The notes below the pieces were generated by a model. It did no database searches, was not told where the DNA came from, and saw only the letters and a program-made list of their open reading frames with translations. Of a stretch of 64,000 nucleotides of DNA, positions 10,504 through 19,790 are shown piece by piece; the stretch's first letter is position 1, and every line of letters begins with the position of its first letter. A program made the position numbers and the translations under genes. The stretch spans positions 62,001-126,000 of the forward strand of contig JAIESQ010000052.1 in NCBI GenBank assembly GCA_019745975.1, in the 5' to 3' direction. The stretch comes from Pirellulales bacterium (GTDB taxonomy: Bacteria > Planctomycetota > Planctomycetia > Pirellulales > JAEUIK01).

Positions 10504-10692
10504 CTACTTCGTCTTAATCCCTAGATCGTCGATGACGGCCACCGCTCCCGGCGTCAACCGGCGGAGCTTCTCGGCAATGTGCTGTTTCTCCGATGTGGTG
10601 GCCTTCTTGATCCGGCGCTTGAACAGCTCGAACTTCTTGCGACGATGCCGCCGGCGCTTGATTTCTTTGTGACGTTCGCTGATTCCACCCAA
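10504..10692 (-). CDS. small basic protein, DUF6800-like
   Basis: The track gives an 89-residue ORF from a GTG at 10773. I prefer the TTG at 10692: it follows a GGGAG ribosome site by 8 nt and gives a 62-residue protein beginning MGGISERHKEIKRRRHR. The protein is very basic in its first half and ends LTPGAVAVIDDLGIKTK. It resembles a short planctomycete protein family that I remember as DUF6800. The function is unknown, and the basic helix could bind nucleic acid or the ribosome. It converges on clpB with 63 bp between stops. Confidence 0.65.
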   Translation of the reverse strand: MGGISERHKEIKRRRHRRKKFELFKRRIKKATTSEKQHIAEKLRRLTPGAVAVIDDLGIKTK

Positions 10693-10839
10693 AGTTCTGA
10701 CTCCCGCTGGCTGATGGTCTGGAAGTGTCGTTAAGCGGCCACTCGCGGCCCGACTCGACAGGCAACGGTCCACTAACGAACTGCCTTTGGTACCCGCAGC
10801 CGGCGCTCACGTCAACCGCTGGCCGCAGCCGCAAGCACG

Positions 10840-12012
10840 CTATTTCTTCTCGGGCAAAGTGACCGGCTTGTACTCGTGATTCCCTTTGCGCAACACGGTC
10901 GCCTCGAGAATCTTGTCGGGTTCGGTCGGGCGGCCCGGGTTGGTCGTGTGTTGCAGGTTGGCGACAACGTCGAAACCTTCGATCACTCGCCCAAACACCG
11001 TGTGCTGGCCGTTCAAGTGGGGCGTGGGACGCAACGTGATGAAGAACTGAGACCCGCCTGTGTCGCGCCCCGCGTGAGCCATGCTCAGGCTGCCCAGAAA
11101 GTGATTGCGATGATTCTCGGCATAGCACTCGCAGGCGATGTTATAGCCCGGCCCGCCTGTGCCATCGCCCTTGGGATCCCCTCCTTGGGCCATAAAGCCG
11201 GGGATCACGCGATGAAACGTCAGTCCGTTATAGAAGCCCTTTTCCACCAGGCTGATGAAGTTGGCAACCGTGTTGGGGGCCTCGTTTTCGAACAACTCAA
11301 GCGTGACATCCCCCTTGGTCGTCTTCAAGAGCACACGCGGCAGGTTGTCGGCCTGGGCTTCGGCCTTGCGGGCGGCCTCTTCTTTCTTCCAAAGTTCACG
11401 ATACGGCGCAATCTCGGCGCGAATGTTCTTCCCCGACTCGGTTAGGGTGCCCGCTTCTTCCGATCGCTTGAAGTACTTATCGGCGTTGTCGTAGTCGGCC
11501 AGCGCGAAGTAAGCGATTCCCGCCCAGTCGTTCACGCGTCCGTCGGGATAGTTGTGATCGCTGAGCAGCGACGCCAGTCGGGCCGCCTGCTCGTAGCGAT
11601 CCTTTCGCAGCGCCACCGAAGCCATCGAGACCACGTAGTTGGTCACGTCGGGATAGTCGTTGGGTGCGGCCTTGTACACCACTTCCGCGGGGGCCAATAG
11701 CGAGGGCTCGAGGTCATCCCCCTTCTTAACAATTGCTTTAGCTTCCTCGTCGATCTTCGCGCGGTCTTCCGGCTTGACAATTTGATATTGCCGCTGAAGC
11801 TCGCGCATTCGCTTCATCATGTCCTTCCACTCGGCGATTCCCTTCTCAAATTCCTTTAGTGCCTTGGCGACCTCGGGAGGCAACGGTTTCTTGGCTTCCC
11901 CGGCGTCGGTAGCCGGAGTCGTTGCAGGCGCCTTCTCCTGCGCTGTCGCCGCCCCTGCGACGCCCAGCGCGGCCACGAATGTTGCGAGTAAGAGCAGAGA
12001 CCATTTCGGCAT
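10840..12012 (-). CDS. secreted cyclophilin-type peptidyl-prolyl isomerase
   Basis: The C-terminal part (about residues 225-390) is a cyclophilin: [23 protein letters not shown]-type start, [15 protein letters not shown] with the catalytic Arg, [17 protein letters not shown] and [10 protein letters not shown]. Cyclophilins catalyse cis-trans isomerisation of proline bonds. The start is the ATG at 12012 ([12 protein letters not shown]), with AGGA 7 nt upstream. It gives a signal peptide ending near TAQEK, so the enzyme should be exported. Between signal and catalytic domain lies a helical, charged region of about 190 residues with TPR-like segments ([11 protein letters not shown] and [19 protein letters not shown]). 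Internal insertions like this are seen in other planctomycete cyclophilins. Confidence 0.9.
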   Translation of the reverse strand: MPKWSLLLLATFVAALGVAGAATAQEKAPATTPATDAGEAKKPLPPEVAKALKEFEKGIAEWKDMMKRMRELQRQYQIVKPEDRAKIDEEAKAIVKKGDDLEPSLLAPAEVVYKAAPNDYPDVTNYVVSMASVALRKDRYEQAARLASLLSDHNYPDGRVNDWAGIAYFALADYDNADKYFKRSEEAGTLTESGKNIRAEIAPYRELWKKEEAARKAEAQADNLPRVLLKTTKGDVTLELFENEAPNTVANFISLVEKGFYNGLTFHRVIPGFMAQGGDPKGDGTGGPGYNIACECYAENHRNHFLGSLSMAHAGRDTGGSQFFITLRPTPHLNGQHTVFGRVIEGFDVVANLQHTTNPGRPTEPDKILEATVLRKGNHEYKPVTLPEKK

Positions 12013-12125
12013 CGAACAATCCTGTTTCTGACTAGGAAGAAAGGGTTTGAGGCGCAGGCGCTGAACCTTTAACATCTTCTCGCCAGCGGGTTGTCGCGGC
12101 AAGGCCTCTCGCCTAGTTTACCCCA

Positions 12126-12809
12126 ATGCCTCGTCGCCCTGGCCATCAGCCCGATGACAGCGCTCGCCGACATCCGCCTGGTCGGCCGCGCAAACCTGCC
12201 GAACAACTCCCCAAGCCGCCGCGCAAAGCCATCGTCGGGTTACGGATCATCGGCGGACGCTTCCGAGGCCGGCGACTTACTTACCATGGAGCACCTGATA
12301 CGCGTCCCATGAAGGACCGTGTACGCGAGGCGGTCTTCAACCTCATCTGGCCTGCCGCCGAAGGGGCCGTGGCCATTGACTTGTTCGCTGGCACCGGTGC
12401 CTTGGGCCTCGAAGCGCTCAGCCGCGGCGCGGTCGCGGCCTGGTTGATCGAGGCCCATCGTGCGGCTGCTAGCGCCATTCGCAAGAACGTAGAGACACTC
12501 GGAGTCACCGATTGCACCCGAGTCGTCGTGGCCGACACGTTTGCCTGGGTGCGGAGCGCCTTGACCGGTGAACTCGCAAATCGCAGGGAGCCCTGGTTGG
12601 TCTTTTGTTGCCCACCTTACGAGTACTACGTTTCTCGCGACCAGCAGTTGTTGCAAATGCTTGAGGAAATCGCCGCCGTGGCCCCACCGGCAAGCACCAT
12701 TGTCGTCGAATGCGATCGTCGATTTGATACCAACCGGTTGCCCGCGACACTGAGCTGGGATATCCGCCAATATCCGCCGGCCGTGATCGCGATCGGTCGG
12801 AAGCAATAG
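12126..12809 (+). CDS. rsmD: 16S rRNA (guanine966-N2)-methyltransferase RsmD-like
   Basis: RsmD methylates guanine 966 of 16S rRNA using S-adenosylmethionine. The core begins LRIIGGRFRGRRL and has the family signature TRPMKDRVREAVFN, the SAM site DLFAGTGALGLEALSRGA and the acidic IEAHRAA strand. The usual catalytic [DNS]PP[YF] motif reads CPPYEYY here, so the first residue is Cys. That is odd and may affect activity. An N-terminal basic, Pro-rich extension of about 35 residues precedes the core, and the true start could be internal. It diverges from the cyclophilin gene. Confidence 0.85.
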   Translation: MPRRPGHQPDDSARRHPPGRPRKPAEQLPKPPRKAIVGLRIIGGRFRGRRLTYHGAPDTRPMKDRVREAVFNLIWPAAEGAVAIDLFAGTGALGLEALSRGAVAAWLIEAHRAAASAIRKNVETLGVTDCTRVVVADTFAWVRSALTGELANRREPWLVFCCPPYEYYVSRDQQLLQMLEEIAAVAPPASTIVVECDRRFDTNRLPATLSWDIRQYPPAVIAIGRKQ

Positions 12810-12858
12810 CAATGCCCTGGCACAACCCGATCAGCAGGATCGAAAGGAGAATCTCCCG

Positions 12859-13245
12859 GTGGATGTTCGCAACCTTGCCGATGTCCCGGCGTTTATCACG
12901 GCCGACGGCTCGGAGATTCGCGAGCTGTTGGCTTATCGCAACTCCGCCATCCGTCAGCAAAGCCTGGCCGAAGCGCGCCTCGCCCCAGGTAGGGCGACGA
13001 CACCGCATTACCACCCCCGCGCCGAGGAAATCTATTACATCCTCGAAGGCATGGGCCTCATGCAAGTCGGCGTTGAACTCTGCGAGGTGAGCCCGGGCGA
13101 TGCCATCGCCATCCCGTCCGGCATGGCACATCAGATCGCCAACACCGGTACCGGCCTGCTCCGGTTCCTCTGCTGCTGCGCGCCTGGCTACGAGCACTCC
13201 GACACCGTGCTGCTAGAGACCATCGCCAACACTGCCGCTGAGTGA
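12859..13245 (+). CDS. cupin domain protein
   Basis: The 128-residue protein is a single cupin barrel. The first metal motif is HYHPRAEEIYYILEG (two His and one Glu) and the second is GDAIAIPSGMAHQIANTG (final His). All four expected metal ligands are present, so it should bind a metal ion. Substrate cannot be predicted; many such proteins are small dioxygenases, isomerases or sugar-binding proteins. The start is a GTG at 12859, with AAAGGAGA 9 nt upstream. It begins about 50 bp after rsmD and may be cotranscribed with it. Confidence 0.8.
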   Translation: MDVRNLADVPAFITADGSEIRELLAYRNSAIRQQSLAEARLAPGRATTPHYHPRAEEIYYILEGMGLMQVGVELCEVSPGDAIAIPSGMAHQIANTGTGLLRFLCCCAPGYEHSDTVLLETIANTAAE

Positions 13246-13524
13246 CCGGGTAGCTAGCCAGGGTGCATTCAGCCTCCACAGCAGCCATTCTGCCTATCCT
13301 TTGCAGTTCGCCATGCGGCCCTAGGTTTTCACGGCTTCTTCGTGCCTCGGGTTGAACGGTCGCGGATCGCGCAACCGATACCATCGTTACAGGGCGAACT
13401 GCCTTTGCCAGCATTTCGCCTCGTACGCGCTGTGCCGCGAGTGGCCGGCGTGAAACCGTCGACCAGGGCGTTCCACATTCGCGCGGGCAGCATGGCGCGT
13501 TCGTGAGGCGGAGATCGAATCGCG

Positions 13525-16203
13525 ATGAGCAACCGTGCGCGGCCAGTCTGGCCGTATGTTTGCGTTCTGATCGCGCTCTTCACGCTGAGCCTCATGGCGC
13601 CCGAGCGCTGGGAAGAGGCCAGCCGCAATGCGCGGCTCAGTACGCACGAACCGGCAACCGATACCCGTGCTGAGCAGGTTCGCTTGCGCGCCTCCAGCGA
13701 CGTGCCAGCGGATCAAGACCAGCCAAGTTTGGACTACGGCGCGCTCCTGAAATATCCTCCTCAAATCGATGCGCCAGCCGACCTCGTCTGGTCACTCGAT
13801 GGTCCCGAGACGTGTGATTGGGTGTCGCGACCCGTGACGGGAGATCGGGCAGGCGTTTCCCAGTCGCCGCCCGATGCCGCCATCTGCTCGACGCCCGAGA
13901 GCAGTCGCCCGTTGGACCAGGCTGGCCAGGTCGCCAATCCGCCTGTAGACGAGGAAGAACCGCGACTTGAAATCACGGTTCGCGAGGTAGGGGAATCGAC
14001 GCCGGCCGATTCGACCACGGAGACGGACGACCTGTCCGCAGATGCCGCGCCACCACCGAGCCCGGCGCCAAATTCAATTGCTACCGAGACCGAGCCTGCC
14101 AGCGATCTTGTCGCGCCCTCGTTGCAAACCAGACCGCCGGTCGCGAGCGGTCAGGCGGAAAGCCCAAATTGGACACTTCCGCACGATCTGCTCGAGCAAC
14201 TCGAATCGCTTCGTTCGGAGCCAGAAGCCGGCGCCTGGGCAACCAGCACGTTGAGCGTTCTCGACGAGATTACCGCCGCGGGCGGGCCGCGCGTCGCCGG
14301 CGACGGTCAACTCGAACGAGTGCACGAGTTAGCCGTTCAAGCCATCGCCATGGCCGATCGCGTCACGGAGCGCTACGTCAGTCGTCGTTTGCGTGTCGCC
14401 GGGTATGGACTTGGCCGTCGATTGGCGATCTGGCATGCGCTAGCCGAAGCGGCCGACGCGATGCACTCGAATGCAGAGCCTGCGGTTGCCTCCGACAGTT
14501 CCCAGCGCAACGATCGGCTCACATCCTGCGTCGACGACGTCGACAAGCTCACCGATACGGCTCCCGCTGGCGCAGGCTGGCACAAGTACTTGCTGATCGA
14601 TCAGGTTCGCCAGCTCGCCGGACGCCGGGGCGCGTGCGGCGACGACGCGGCCCGCGATCTTGCGCGCGACGTCTTGCGTCGGCTCGACCCCCAGCGCATG
14701 ACGCAGCGACAGCGGCGCTTTGTCGAGCGCGAGCCGGTTGTCGCCCTGGCCGCCGAGTTGCGCAACTGGGCCGCCGCCGACATCGACCTCGATCGCATTC
14801 AAGCGAATCTCGAAGAGTACGAACTGACGGGCCGGCCGAGCGCGGGGCGCCAAGTCCTGGCCGACACCCAGTTGCTCTCCTACTCGGCCGAGCCGGCCGC
14901 GCTAAAACTCGCCAGGGCCGTCGAAGCGAACTACCGCGTCCCCAACCTGCGCATGACTATCAGCGACGATCTCCTGCAAAAGATGATGCCCAAGCAGGAT
15001 CCGAGGCATCAGTATATTCGCAATGTCATCCTGGGCATGGAAGCTCACGGCCAGACGACCACCACCTCGAACATCAGGATCGCCTTCGCGCCCGATCCCA
15101 GCCGCCTGCGATTCGTCATGCACGTCACCGGCATGATCCACGCGCGGGCGACCTCGGAAAAGGGCTTGATCAAGGTGCACAGTCGCGCCGAATCCGACTA
15201 CGTCGTGCTCAAGAACTTCGAGTTCACGCTCGACGGATTGCAGGCCGAGCCCGCCCAGGCCGACGCTCACACCCGCGCCCGCTTGCGCGGTGTCGACACG
15301 CCGCTCGAGCCGGTCCCGCTGTTGGGATCGGTCCTCGAGGGCTACGTGCGCGATCGCTACCGCAGCAGCAAACGCGCGGCCGAGCGCGAGCTGCGGCGCC
15401 AGATCATGGCAAAAGTGATCGAACAGGTTGAAAAAGAAACCGACCATCAAATTGTCGACGCCAACGACCGGCTCAAAAAGAACCTCCTTGACCCCTTGCG
15501 AGCCCTCGACCTGGAACCGGCCGTAGCCACTATGCAGACGACCGAAGATCGGATGACGATCCGCCTGCGGCTGGCTGGCGACGATCAACTGGCAGCCAAC
15601 ACACCCCGTCCGCGTGCGCCGGCCGACAGTCTGGCCAGCATTCAGATGCACGAGTCGGCCCTGAACAACATCATCGCGCGACTCGAACTCGACGGCCGCG
15701 AGTTCAGCCAGCTCGAGCTGCACCGTTGGGTAGGTGCCAAGCTCAATCGCCCGCTCGAACAGGCCGACGACAACTTGCGCGACGACGTCTTCCTCAAGTT
15801 CGCCGATCGCGACGCCGTGCGAGCCCGCGCTCTCGAGGGGCGCGTCGAGCTCACGCTCTCGATGGACGAGTTGCGAGCCGAGGGGAGCCGTTACCGCAAC
15901 TTCGTGGTCCGCGTGTACTATCGCCCGGACGAAAACAGCACCAGCGGCGAATTAGTGCGCGATGGCGTCGTGCAATTGATCGGCCAGGGGCTCGGCCCCA
16001 AGGCGCAGATCGCTTTGCGCGGGGTGTTTTCCAAAACCTTCTCGAAAGAGCGCCGCTTCCGGCTGCTCCCCCCAAAATTCACCAAGGACGAGCAGCTCGC
16101 CGATGTCGGGATCACCCAGATGGTGATTCAGGACGGCTGGTTCGGGATGGGGATCGGTACGATTCCCCGCGAGGCGGCCAAATCACGCCACGCGCGGCGC
16201 TAA
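13525..16203 (+). CDS. large membrane-anchored protein of unknown function
   Basis: I do not recognise this 892-residue protein. It has one N-terminal hydrophobic segment (about residues 9-26, VWPYVCVLIALFTLSLMA), so it is likely anchored with the rest outside the cytoplasm. Residues 30-225 are low-complexity, rich in Pro, Ser, Thr and Asp. The remainder is predicted soluble, with a helical middle and a long C-terminal part (about 470-880) of alternating strands and charged helices, including a very basic helical stretch (SSKRAAERELRRQIM) near 615-630. No Cys or His cluster suggests an enzyme. Proteins of this style are usual in planctomycetes. Confidence 0.7.
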   Translation: MSNRARPVWPYVCVLIALFTLSLMAPERWEEASRNARLSTHEPATDTRAEQVRLRASSDVPADQDQPSLDYGALLKYPPQIDAPADLVWSLDGPETCDWVSRPVTGDRAGVSQSPPDAAICSTPESSRPLDQAGQVANPPVDEEEPRLEITVREVGESTPADSTTETDDLSADAAPPPSPAPNSIATETEPASDLVAPSLQTRPPVASGQAESPNWTLPHDLLEQLESLRSEPEAGAWATSTLSVLDEITAAGGPRVAGDGQLERVHELAVQAIAMADRVTERYVSRRLRVAGYGLGRRLAIWHALAEAADAMHSNAEPAVASDSSQRNDRLTSCVDDVDKLTDTAPAGAGWHKYLLIDQVRQLAGRRGACGDDAARDLARDVLRRLDPQRMTQRQRRFVEREPVVALAAELRNWAAADIDLDRIQANLEEYELTGRPSAGRQVLADTQLLSYSAEPAALKLARAVEANYRVPNLRMTISDDLLQKMMPKQDPRHQYIRNVILGMEAHGQTTTTSNIRIAFAPDPSRLRFVMHVTGMIHARATSEKGLIKVHSRAESDYVVLKNFEFTLDGLQAEPAQADAHTRARLRGVDTPLEPVPLLGSVLEGYVRDRYRSSKRAAERELRRQIMAKVIEQVEKETDHQIVDANDRLKKNLLDPLRALDLEPAVATMQTTEDRMTIRLRLAGDDQLAANTPRPRAPADSLASIQMHESALNNIIARLELDGREFSQLELHRWVGAKLNRPLEQADDNLRDDVFLKFADRDAVRARALEGRVELTLSMDELRAEGSRYRNFVVRVYYRPDENSTSGELVRDGVVQLIGQGLGPKAQIALRGVFSKTFSKERRFRLLPPKFTKDEQLADVGITQMVIQDGWFGMGIGTIPREAAKSRHARR

Positions 16204-16254
16204 CACTCACCCCGCCCATCCCGCGCGGCCTCGCCGGACATTGTCGCAGCGCTG

Positions 16255-17160
16255 CTACTTTCTGCGCTTCGACGCCGGTTCGGTGCCGCTGGCACGCCGC
16301 ACCGCGCTGCGCTCGGCTGCCGGCTTTGGCTCGGGTGCATCTTCGCCATTGGGCGCGGGGGGCGCTCCGGCCAGGGCGTTGCCACGAGATTGAAACTCGT
16401 TGAACGTCACTTGCTTGAAGGTCGCCATTTCGTCGGCCGTTTGCTCAATGGCCTGCCGGTCCTCGCCCAATAGTCGCCAGGCAACTTCGTGGCGGCTGAG
16501 CAGCACCACCTCGCGATTTCCACCCGTCTGCTGGTGCACGCTGATCGTTAACTGCACTTCGACCGGCATCTCACCCCGCGCGCTCAGTTGGCGGTTGACT
16601 TCCAGTCGGGCAAACGGCGGCGGCGAGCCGGGGTTCACCATCGTGTTGAGCTGCGCGTACCAGTCAGAAAACTCGATGTACTGTCGCAGGGCCGCAGGGC
16701 TCTTGATCCTCTCCGTCTTCAGGCGATACGACATCAAAGGGCTGGTCATCACCAGCTTCCCATCGGGCGGCGCGGGGTCGAGCGTGAACTGCGGCTTGGC
16801 CATGAACTTCAACAACGGATCGACGTGATCGGCCGCACGCTGTCGCAGAGCTGCATTGAACTCGGCGACCTGTTTCGTGTCGACAACACACCGCAGCTTG
16901 GTCTCGGGATCGAGCAATAGAAAGCGATGCCTGGCCGGGTCGAAAACGGTCGTGAGGCCAGGCTGGTCGAGGTAGTCGTACACGACACCCGCGCGAAACA
17001 GCGTGCGGTTCGTGCTGCGTGGCTCCGCTTCGTCTCCCAGATAGATTTCGCTGACGATGCGAAAATCGTCAGCCGTCGCCGACACACCTGCCGCTGCGCA
17101 CAGCGCGAGCGCGCCGAGCAACCGAATCCCCCGCGACGCCCAACTACGTGACGACCGCAT
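16255..17160 (-). CDS. secreted protein of unknown function
   Basis: The 301-residue protein starts at the ATG at 17160, which has an AGGAG site 8 nt upstream; the track's earlier start adds nine residues without support. A signal peptide is clear (IRLLGALALCAAAGVSATA). The mature part opens FRIVSEIYLGDEAEP and contains the phrase FDPARHRFLLLDP, which suggests a beta-rich lipoprotein-carrier-like fold, but I cannot assign a family. The last 45 residues are basic and Pro/Ala-rich. It converges with the large anchored protein upstream (51 bp apart). The 289 bp to the next gene hold nothing that I recognise. Confidence 0.65.
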   Translation of the reverse strand: MRSSRSWASRGIRLLGALALCAAAGVSATADDFRIVSEIYLGDEAEPRSTNRTLFRAGVVYDYLDQPGLTTVFDPARHRFLLLDPETKLRCVVDTKQVAEFNAALRQRAADHVDPLLKFMAKPQFTLDPAPPDGKLVMTSPLMSYRLKTERIKSPAALRQYIEFSDWYAQLNTMVNPGSPPPFARLEVNRQLSARGEMPVEVQLTISVHQQTGGNREVVLLSRHEVAWRLLGEDRQAIEQTADEMATFKQVTFNEFQSRGNALAGAPPAPNGEDAPEPKPAAERSAVRRASGTEPASKRRK

Positions 17161-17449
17161 GTTCGCGACTCCTGTTCGTGCAGGCATTGCTGGCGCGCCC
17201 TAACTCCGATTCCGGGGCCGCTAGCGGGGCGGCAGAATATCGGCGTCCCGCCCGGCTGTAAAGCCGAGTCGCGCAGAGCCGTGCTCGTCCAGGGGCGCTC
17301 AGCGGCCGAGCCTTGCGAAAACGACGCAGGGCCCTTATGGATAGACGGTGCACCCTTGACGTCGAGCTCGTAACATCAGCGGCTCGGCCGCACGAGACTG
17401 CTAGCGCCGCCAGCACTCGAACTCATTTGTCTAAGGCAAGGGGATTTTG

Positions 17450-19090
17450 ATGAAGCTTGTCATCGTCGGCGGCGTGGCAGGGGGCGCTTCCGCCGCGGCC
17501 CGGGCTCGTCGCCTGTCTGAAGATTCCCAGATCGTCCTCTTCGAGCGCGGGCCCGATGTCTCGTTCGCCAACTGCGGACTGCCCTACCACATCGGCGGCG
17601 CCATCGCCGATCGCGCCAAGCTCTTGGTCGTCAGTGTCGAGCAGTTGCGCACCCGGCTCCGGCTCGACGTTCGAAACCGCTCGTCGGTCGAGCGCATTGA
17701 CCGGGCCGCCAAAACCGTCCACGTCCGCGAAGTCGACACCGGCCGCGAGTACGACGAAGCCTACGACAAGCTGATCCTTGCCCCCGGCGCCGCGCCCTTG
17801 CAGCCTCCGATCTCCGGCATCGACTTGCCAGGCGTGCTAACGCTCCGCAATTTGCAAGACATGGACCGCATCAAGGCCGCGGTCGACTCCGGCGTGAAAC
17901 AAGCCGTGATCGTCGGGGCCGGCTTCATTGGCCTGGAGCTCGTCGAGAACTTCGTCGAGCGCGGCGTGCAGACGACTGTCGTCGAGTTGCAAGACCAGGT
18001 GCTGCCGCCGCTCGATAAAGAGATGACCGCGACGATCGTCGAGGCGCTCATTTCGCGCGGTGTCACGCTCATCCTGCAAGACTCGGCCGAGTCGTTCACG
18101 CAATCTACTGATGGGCTGATGGTGCGCTTGAAATCGGGTCGCGAGCTGCCCGCCGGCCTGGTCGTGCTCGGCGTTGGCGTGCGGCCCGAGAACCAACTGG
18201 CCGTCGAGGCCGGGCTCGAAGTCGGCCCGCGCGGTGGCATCCGCGTCAACGAGCACCTGCGGACCAGCGACCCCGAGATCTTCGCGGTCGGCGACGTGAT
18301 CGAAACTCGCGACGCCGTCAGCGGCGCGCCGGTGCAAGTGCCGCTGGCCGGGCCCGCCAACCGACAGGGGCGGATCGCCGCCGACAACGTCTTCGGCCAC
18401 CCGAGCAAGTTCCGCGGCACGCAAGGGACCGCCATCGTGGGCCTGTTCAATCGCGCCGCCGCGCTTACCGGCGCCACGGAGAAGGCGCTCCGCGCTCGCA
18501 ACCAGGCTTATCGCACCGTGACGATCCACCCGGCCAATCACGCCGGCTACTATCCCGGCGCCGAAGGGATGACCCTCAAGGTGCTCTTCTCGCCCGACGA
18601 TGGGCGAATTCTGGGCGCTCAGGCGGTCGGCGGCGCCGGCGTCGACAAGCGCATTGACGTGCTCGCCGTCGCGATTCAGGCCGGGCTGACCGTCTTTGAT
18701 CTCGAAGAAGTCGAGCTGGCCTACGCCCCGCAGTTCGGCTCGGCCAAAGACCCGGTGAACATGGCCGGCTTCGTCGCTTCCGGTCTGCTGCGCGGCGATC
18801 ATCCGCAGATCGACGTGCCGGCGCTAGCCACGCTCGGCGAAAGCGAGCGCACGCTCGTCGACGTTCGCACCCCCAAGGAATTCGCGGCCGGGCACATCCC
18901 CGGCGCCACGAACATTCCGGTCGACGAACTACGCGAGCGCTTGGGCGAAGTCCCTCGCGACCGCGAAGTGATCGCCTACTGCCAGGTCGGCATGCGCGGC
19001 TACCTGGCGACTCGCGTCTTGAAACAGGCAGGCTACCACGTCCGCAACCTCAGCGGCGGCTATAAGTCGTACCGGATGCTTAATCCGTAG
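17450..19090 (+). CDS. CoA-disulfide reductase-like flavoenzyme with rhodanese domain
   Basis: The 546-residue protein is an FAD/NAD(P)H pyridine nucleotide-disulfide oxidoreductase with a C-terminal rhodanese domain. The FAD fingerprint VIVGGVAGGASAAARAR opens the protein and SFANCGLPYHIGG carries the redox Cys (about residue 42). The NAD site is VIVGAGFIGLELVENF and the second FAD motif ends IFAVGDVIE. The rhodanese domain (about 460-546) has VDVRTPKEFAAGHIPGA and the active-site Cys about residue 511 in AYCQVGMRG. Such fusions reduce CoA disulfide, persulfides or polysulfide. The ATG at 17450 is used rather than the TTG just before it. Confidence 0.9.
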   Translation: MKLVIVGGVAGGASAAARARRLSEDSQIVLFERGPDVSFANCGLPYHIGGAIADRAKLLVVSVEQLRTRLRLDVRNRSSVERIDRAAKTVHVREVDTGREYDEAYDKLILAPGAAPLQPPISGIDLPGVLTLRNLQDMDRIKAAVDSGVKQAVIVGAGFIGLELVENFVERGVQTTVVELQDQVLPPLDKEMTATIVEALISRGVTLILQDSAESFTQSTDGLMVRLKSGRELPAGLVVLGVGVRPENQLAVEAGLEVGPRGGIRVNEHLRTSDPEIFAVGDVIETRDAVSGAPVQVPLAGPANRQGRIAADNVFGHPSKFRGTQGTAIVGLFNRAAALTGATEKALRARNQAYRTVTIHPANHAGYYPGAEGMTLKVLFSPDDGRILGAQAVGGAGVDKRIDVLAVAIQAGLTVFDLEEVELAYAPQFGSAKDPVNMAGFVASGLLRGDHPQIDVPALATLGESERTLVDVRTPKEFAAGHIPGATNIPVDELRERLGEVPRDREVIAYCQVGMRGYLATRVLKQAGYHVRNLSGGYKSYRMLNP

Positions 19091-19105
19091 CGAACAGCCG
19101 CAAAG

Positions 19106-19438
19106 TTACGATTCACCGGCGACATCTGCCGCCATCACGGGCGGTTGACCGGGGCCGCGAACACACAGAACCCGGACCTCTTTCTGCACTACAACGTAGA
19201 GCAGCCGGTAGATTCGACCACGCGACGTACGGAAAAACCGCTGGCGCACGTCTCGTTTGAGTGCTTCAATGTCCGGCGCCATCCCGTGGATGAATGGCGA
19301 GTCGGCGAGACTTTTGGCCGCCTGCAGAAACGCGACGTACCAGCGCGCCGCGCCAACTGGCGATCTGGCGCGGATCCAGTCGAAGATCGCGTCGGCATCC
19401 CGCCAGGCCGACGCCAGAATCTTGACGCGAAAGCTCAT
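19106..19438 (-). CDS. ParE/RelE-superfamily toxin
   Basis: The 110-residue protein fits the ParE/RelE toxin family. It has the N-terminal strand and helix pattern FRVKILASAWRDADAIFDWI, the SPVGAARWYVAFLQAAKSLADSP helices and the C-terminal RIYRLLYVVVQKEVRVLCVRG strands. These toxins poison gyrase (ParE) or cleave mRNA on the ribosome (RelE). The sequence does not decide which. The start ATG overlaps the antitoxin stop by 4 nt (ATGA), giving coupled translation with antitoxin first. It converges on the CoA-disulfide reductase gene with 15 bp between stops. Confidence 0.8.
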   Translation of the reverse strand: MSFRVKILASAWRDADAIFDWIRARSPVGAARWYVAFLQAAKSLADSPFIHGMAPDIEALKRDVRQRFFRTSRGRIYRLLYVVVQKEVRVLCVRGPGQPPVMAADVAGES

Positions 19439-19692
19439 GACGCCGACGGCAGGCCATGTCGCTTGCGAAACTCGCGATCGAATTCCTCCAGCGGAACGCC
19501 CTTGTCGCCGGCGTCCATGTCGGCTAGCGCCTGGCGAACGGCTTCGACATCATCTGAAATGCACTCGCCACTCGGATTGTCGGATCGCCATAAATCAAGT
19601 GCTTCCTCGGGTGATAGACCGTTGCCCTGCGAAAGGCATCCAGATAGATAATCGCGAAACCGCTCTAGGTCTGTCGTCGGATCGACTGCCAT
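19435..19692 (-). CDS. antitoxin partner of the ParE/RelE-type toxin
   Basis: An 85-residue acidic protein starts at the ATG at 19692, which has GGAG 7 nt upstream. It ends in a 4-nt overlap with the toxin gene. The sequence has the helical motif EALDLWRSDNP and then SDDVEAVRQALADMDAGDKGVPLEEFDREFRKRHG, a pattern typical of antitoxins paired with this toxin class, where the C-terminal segment wraps the toxin. I see no obvious ribbon-helix-helix DNA-binding start, so autoregulation is uncertain. The call rests mostly on position and size. Confidence 0.7.
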   Translation of the reverse strand: MAVDPTTDLERFRDYLSGCLSQGNGLSPEEALDLWRSDNPSGECISDDVEAVRQALADMDAGDKGVPLEEFDREFRKRHGLPSAS

Positions 19693-19790
19693 CACAATGC
19701 TCCAGATTGAGTCTCCCGACAATTATACCCAATCATTGCCTGCAATTTGTGACCACGCTAAATCTCAGTTGCCAGGTGGTCCGAAGCTGA

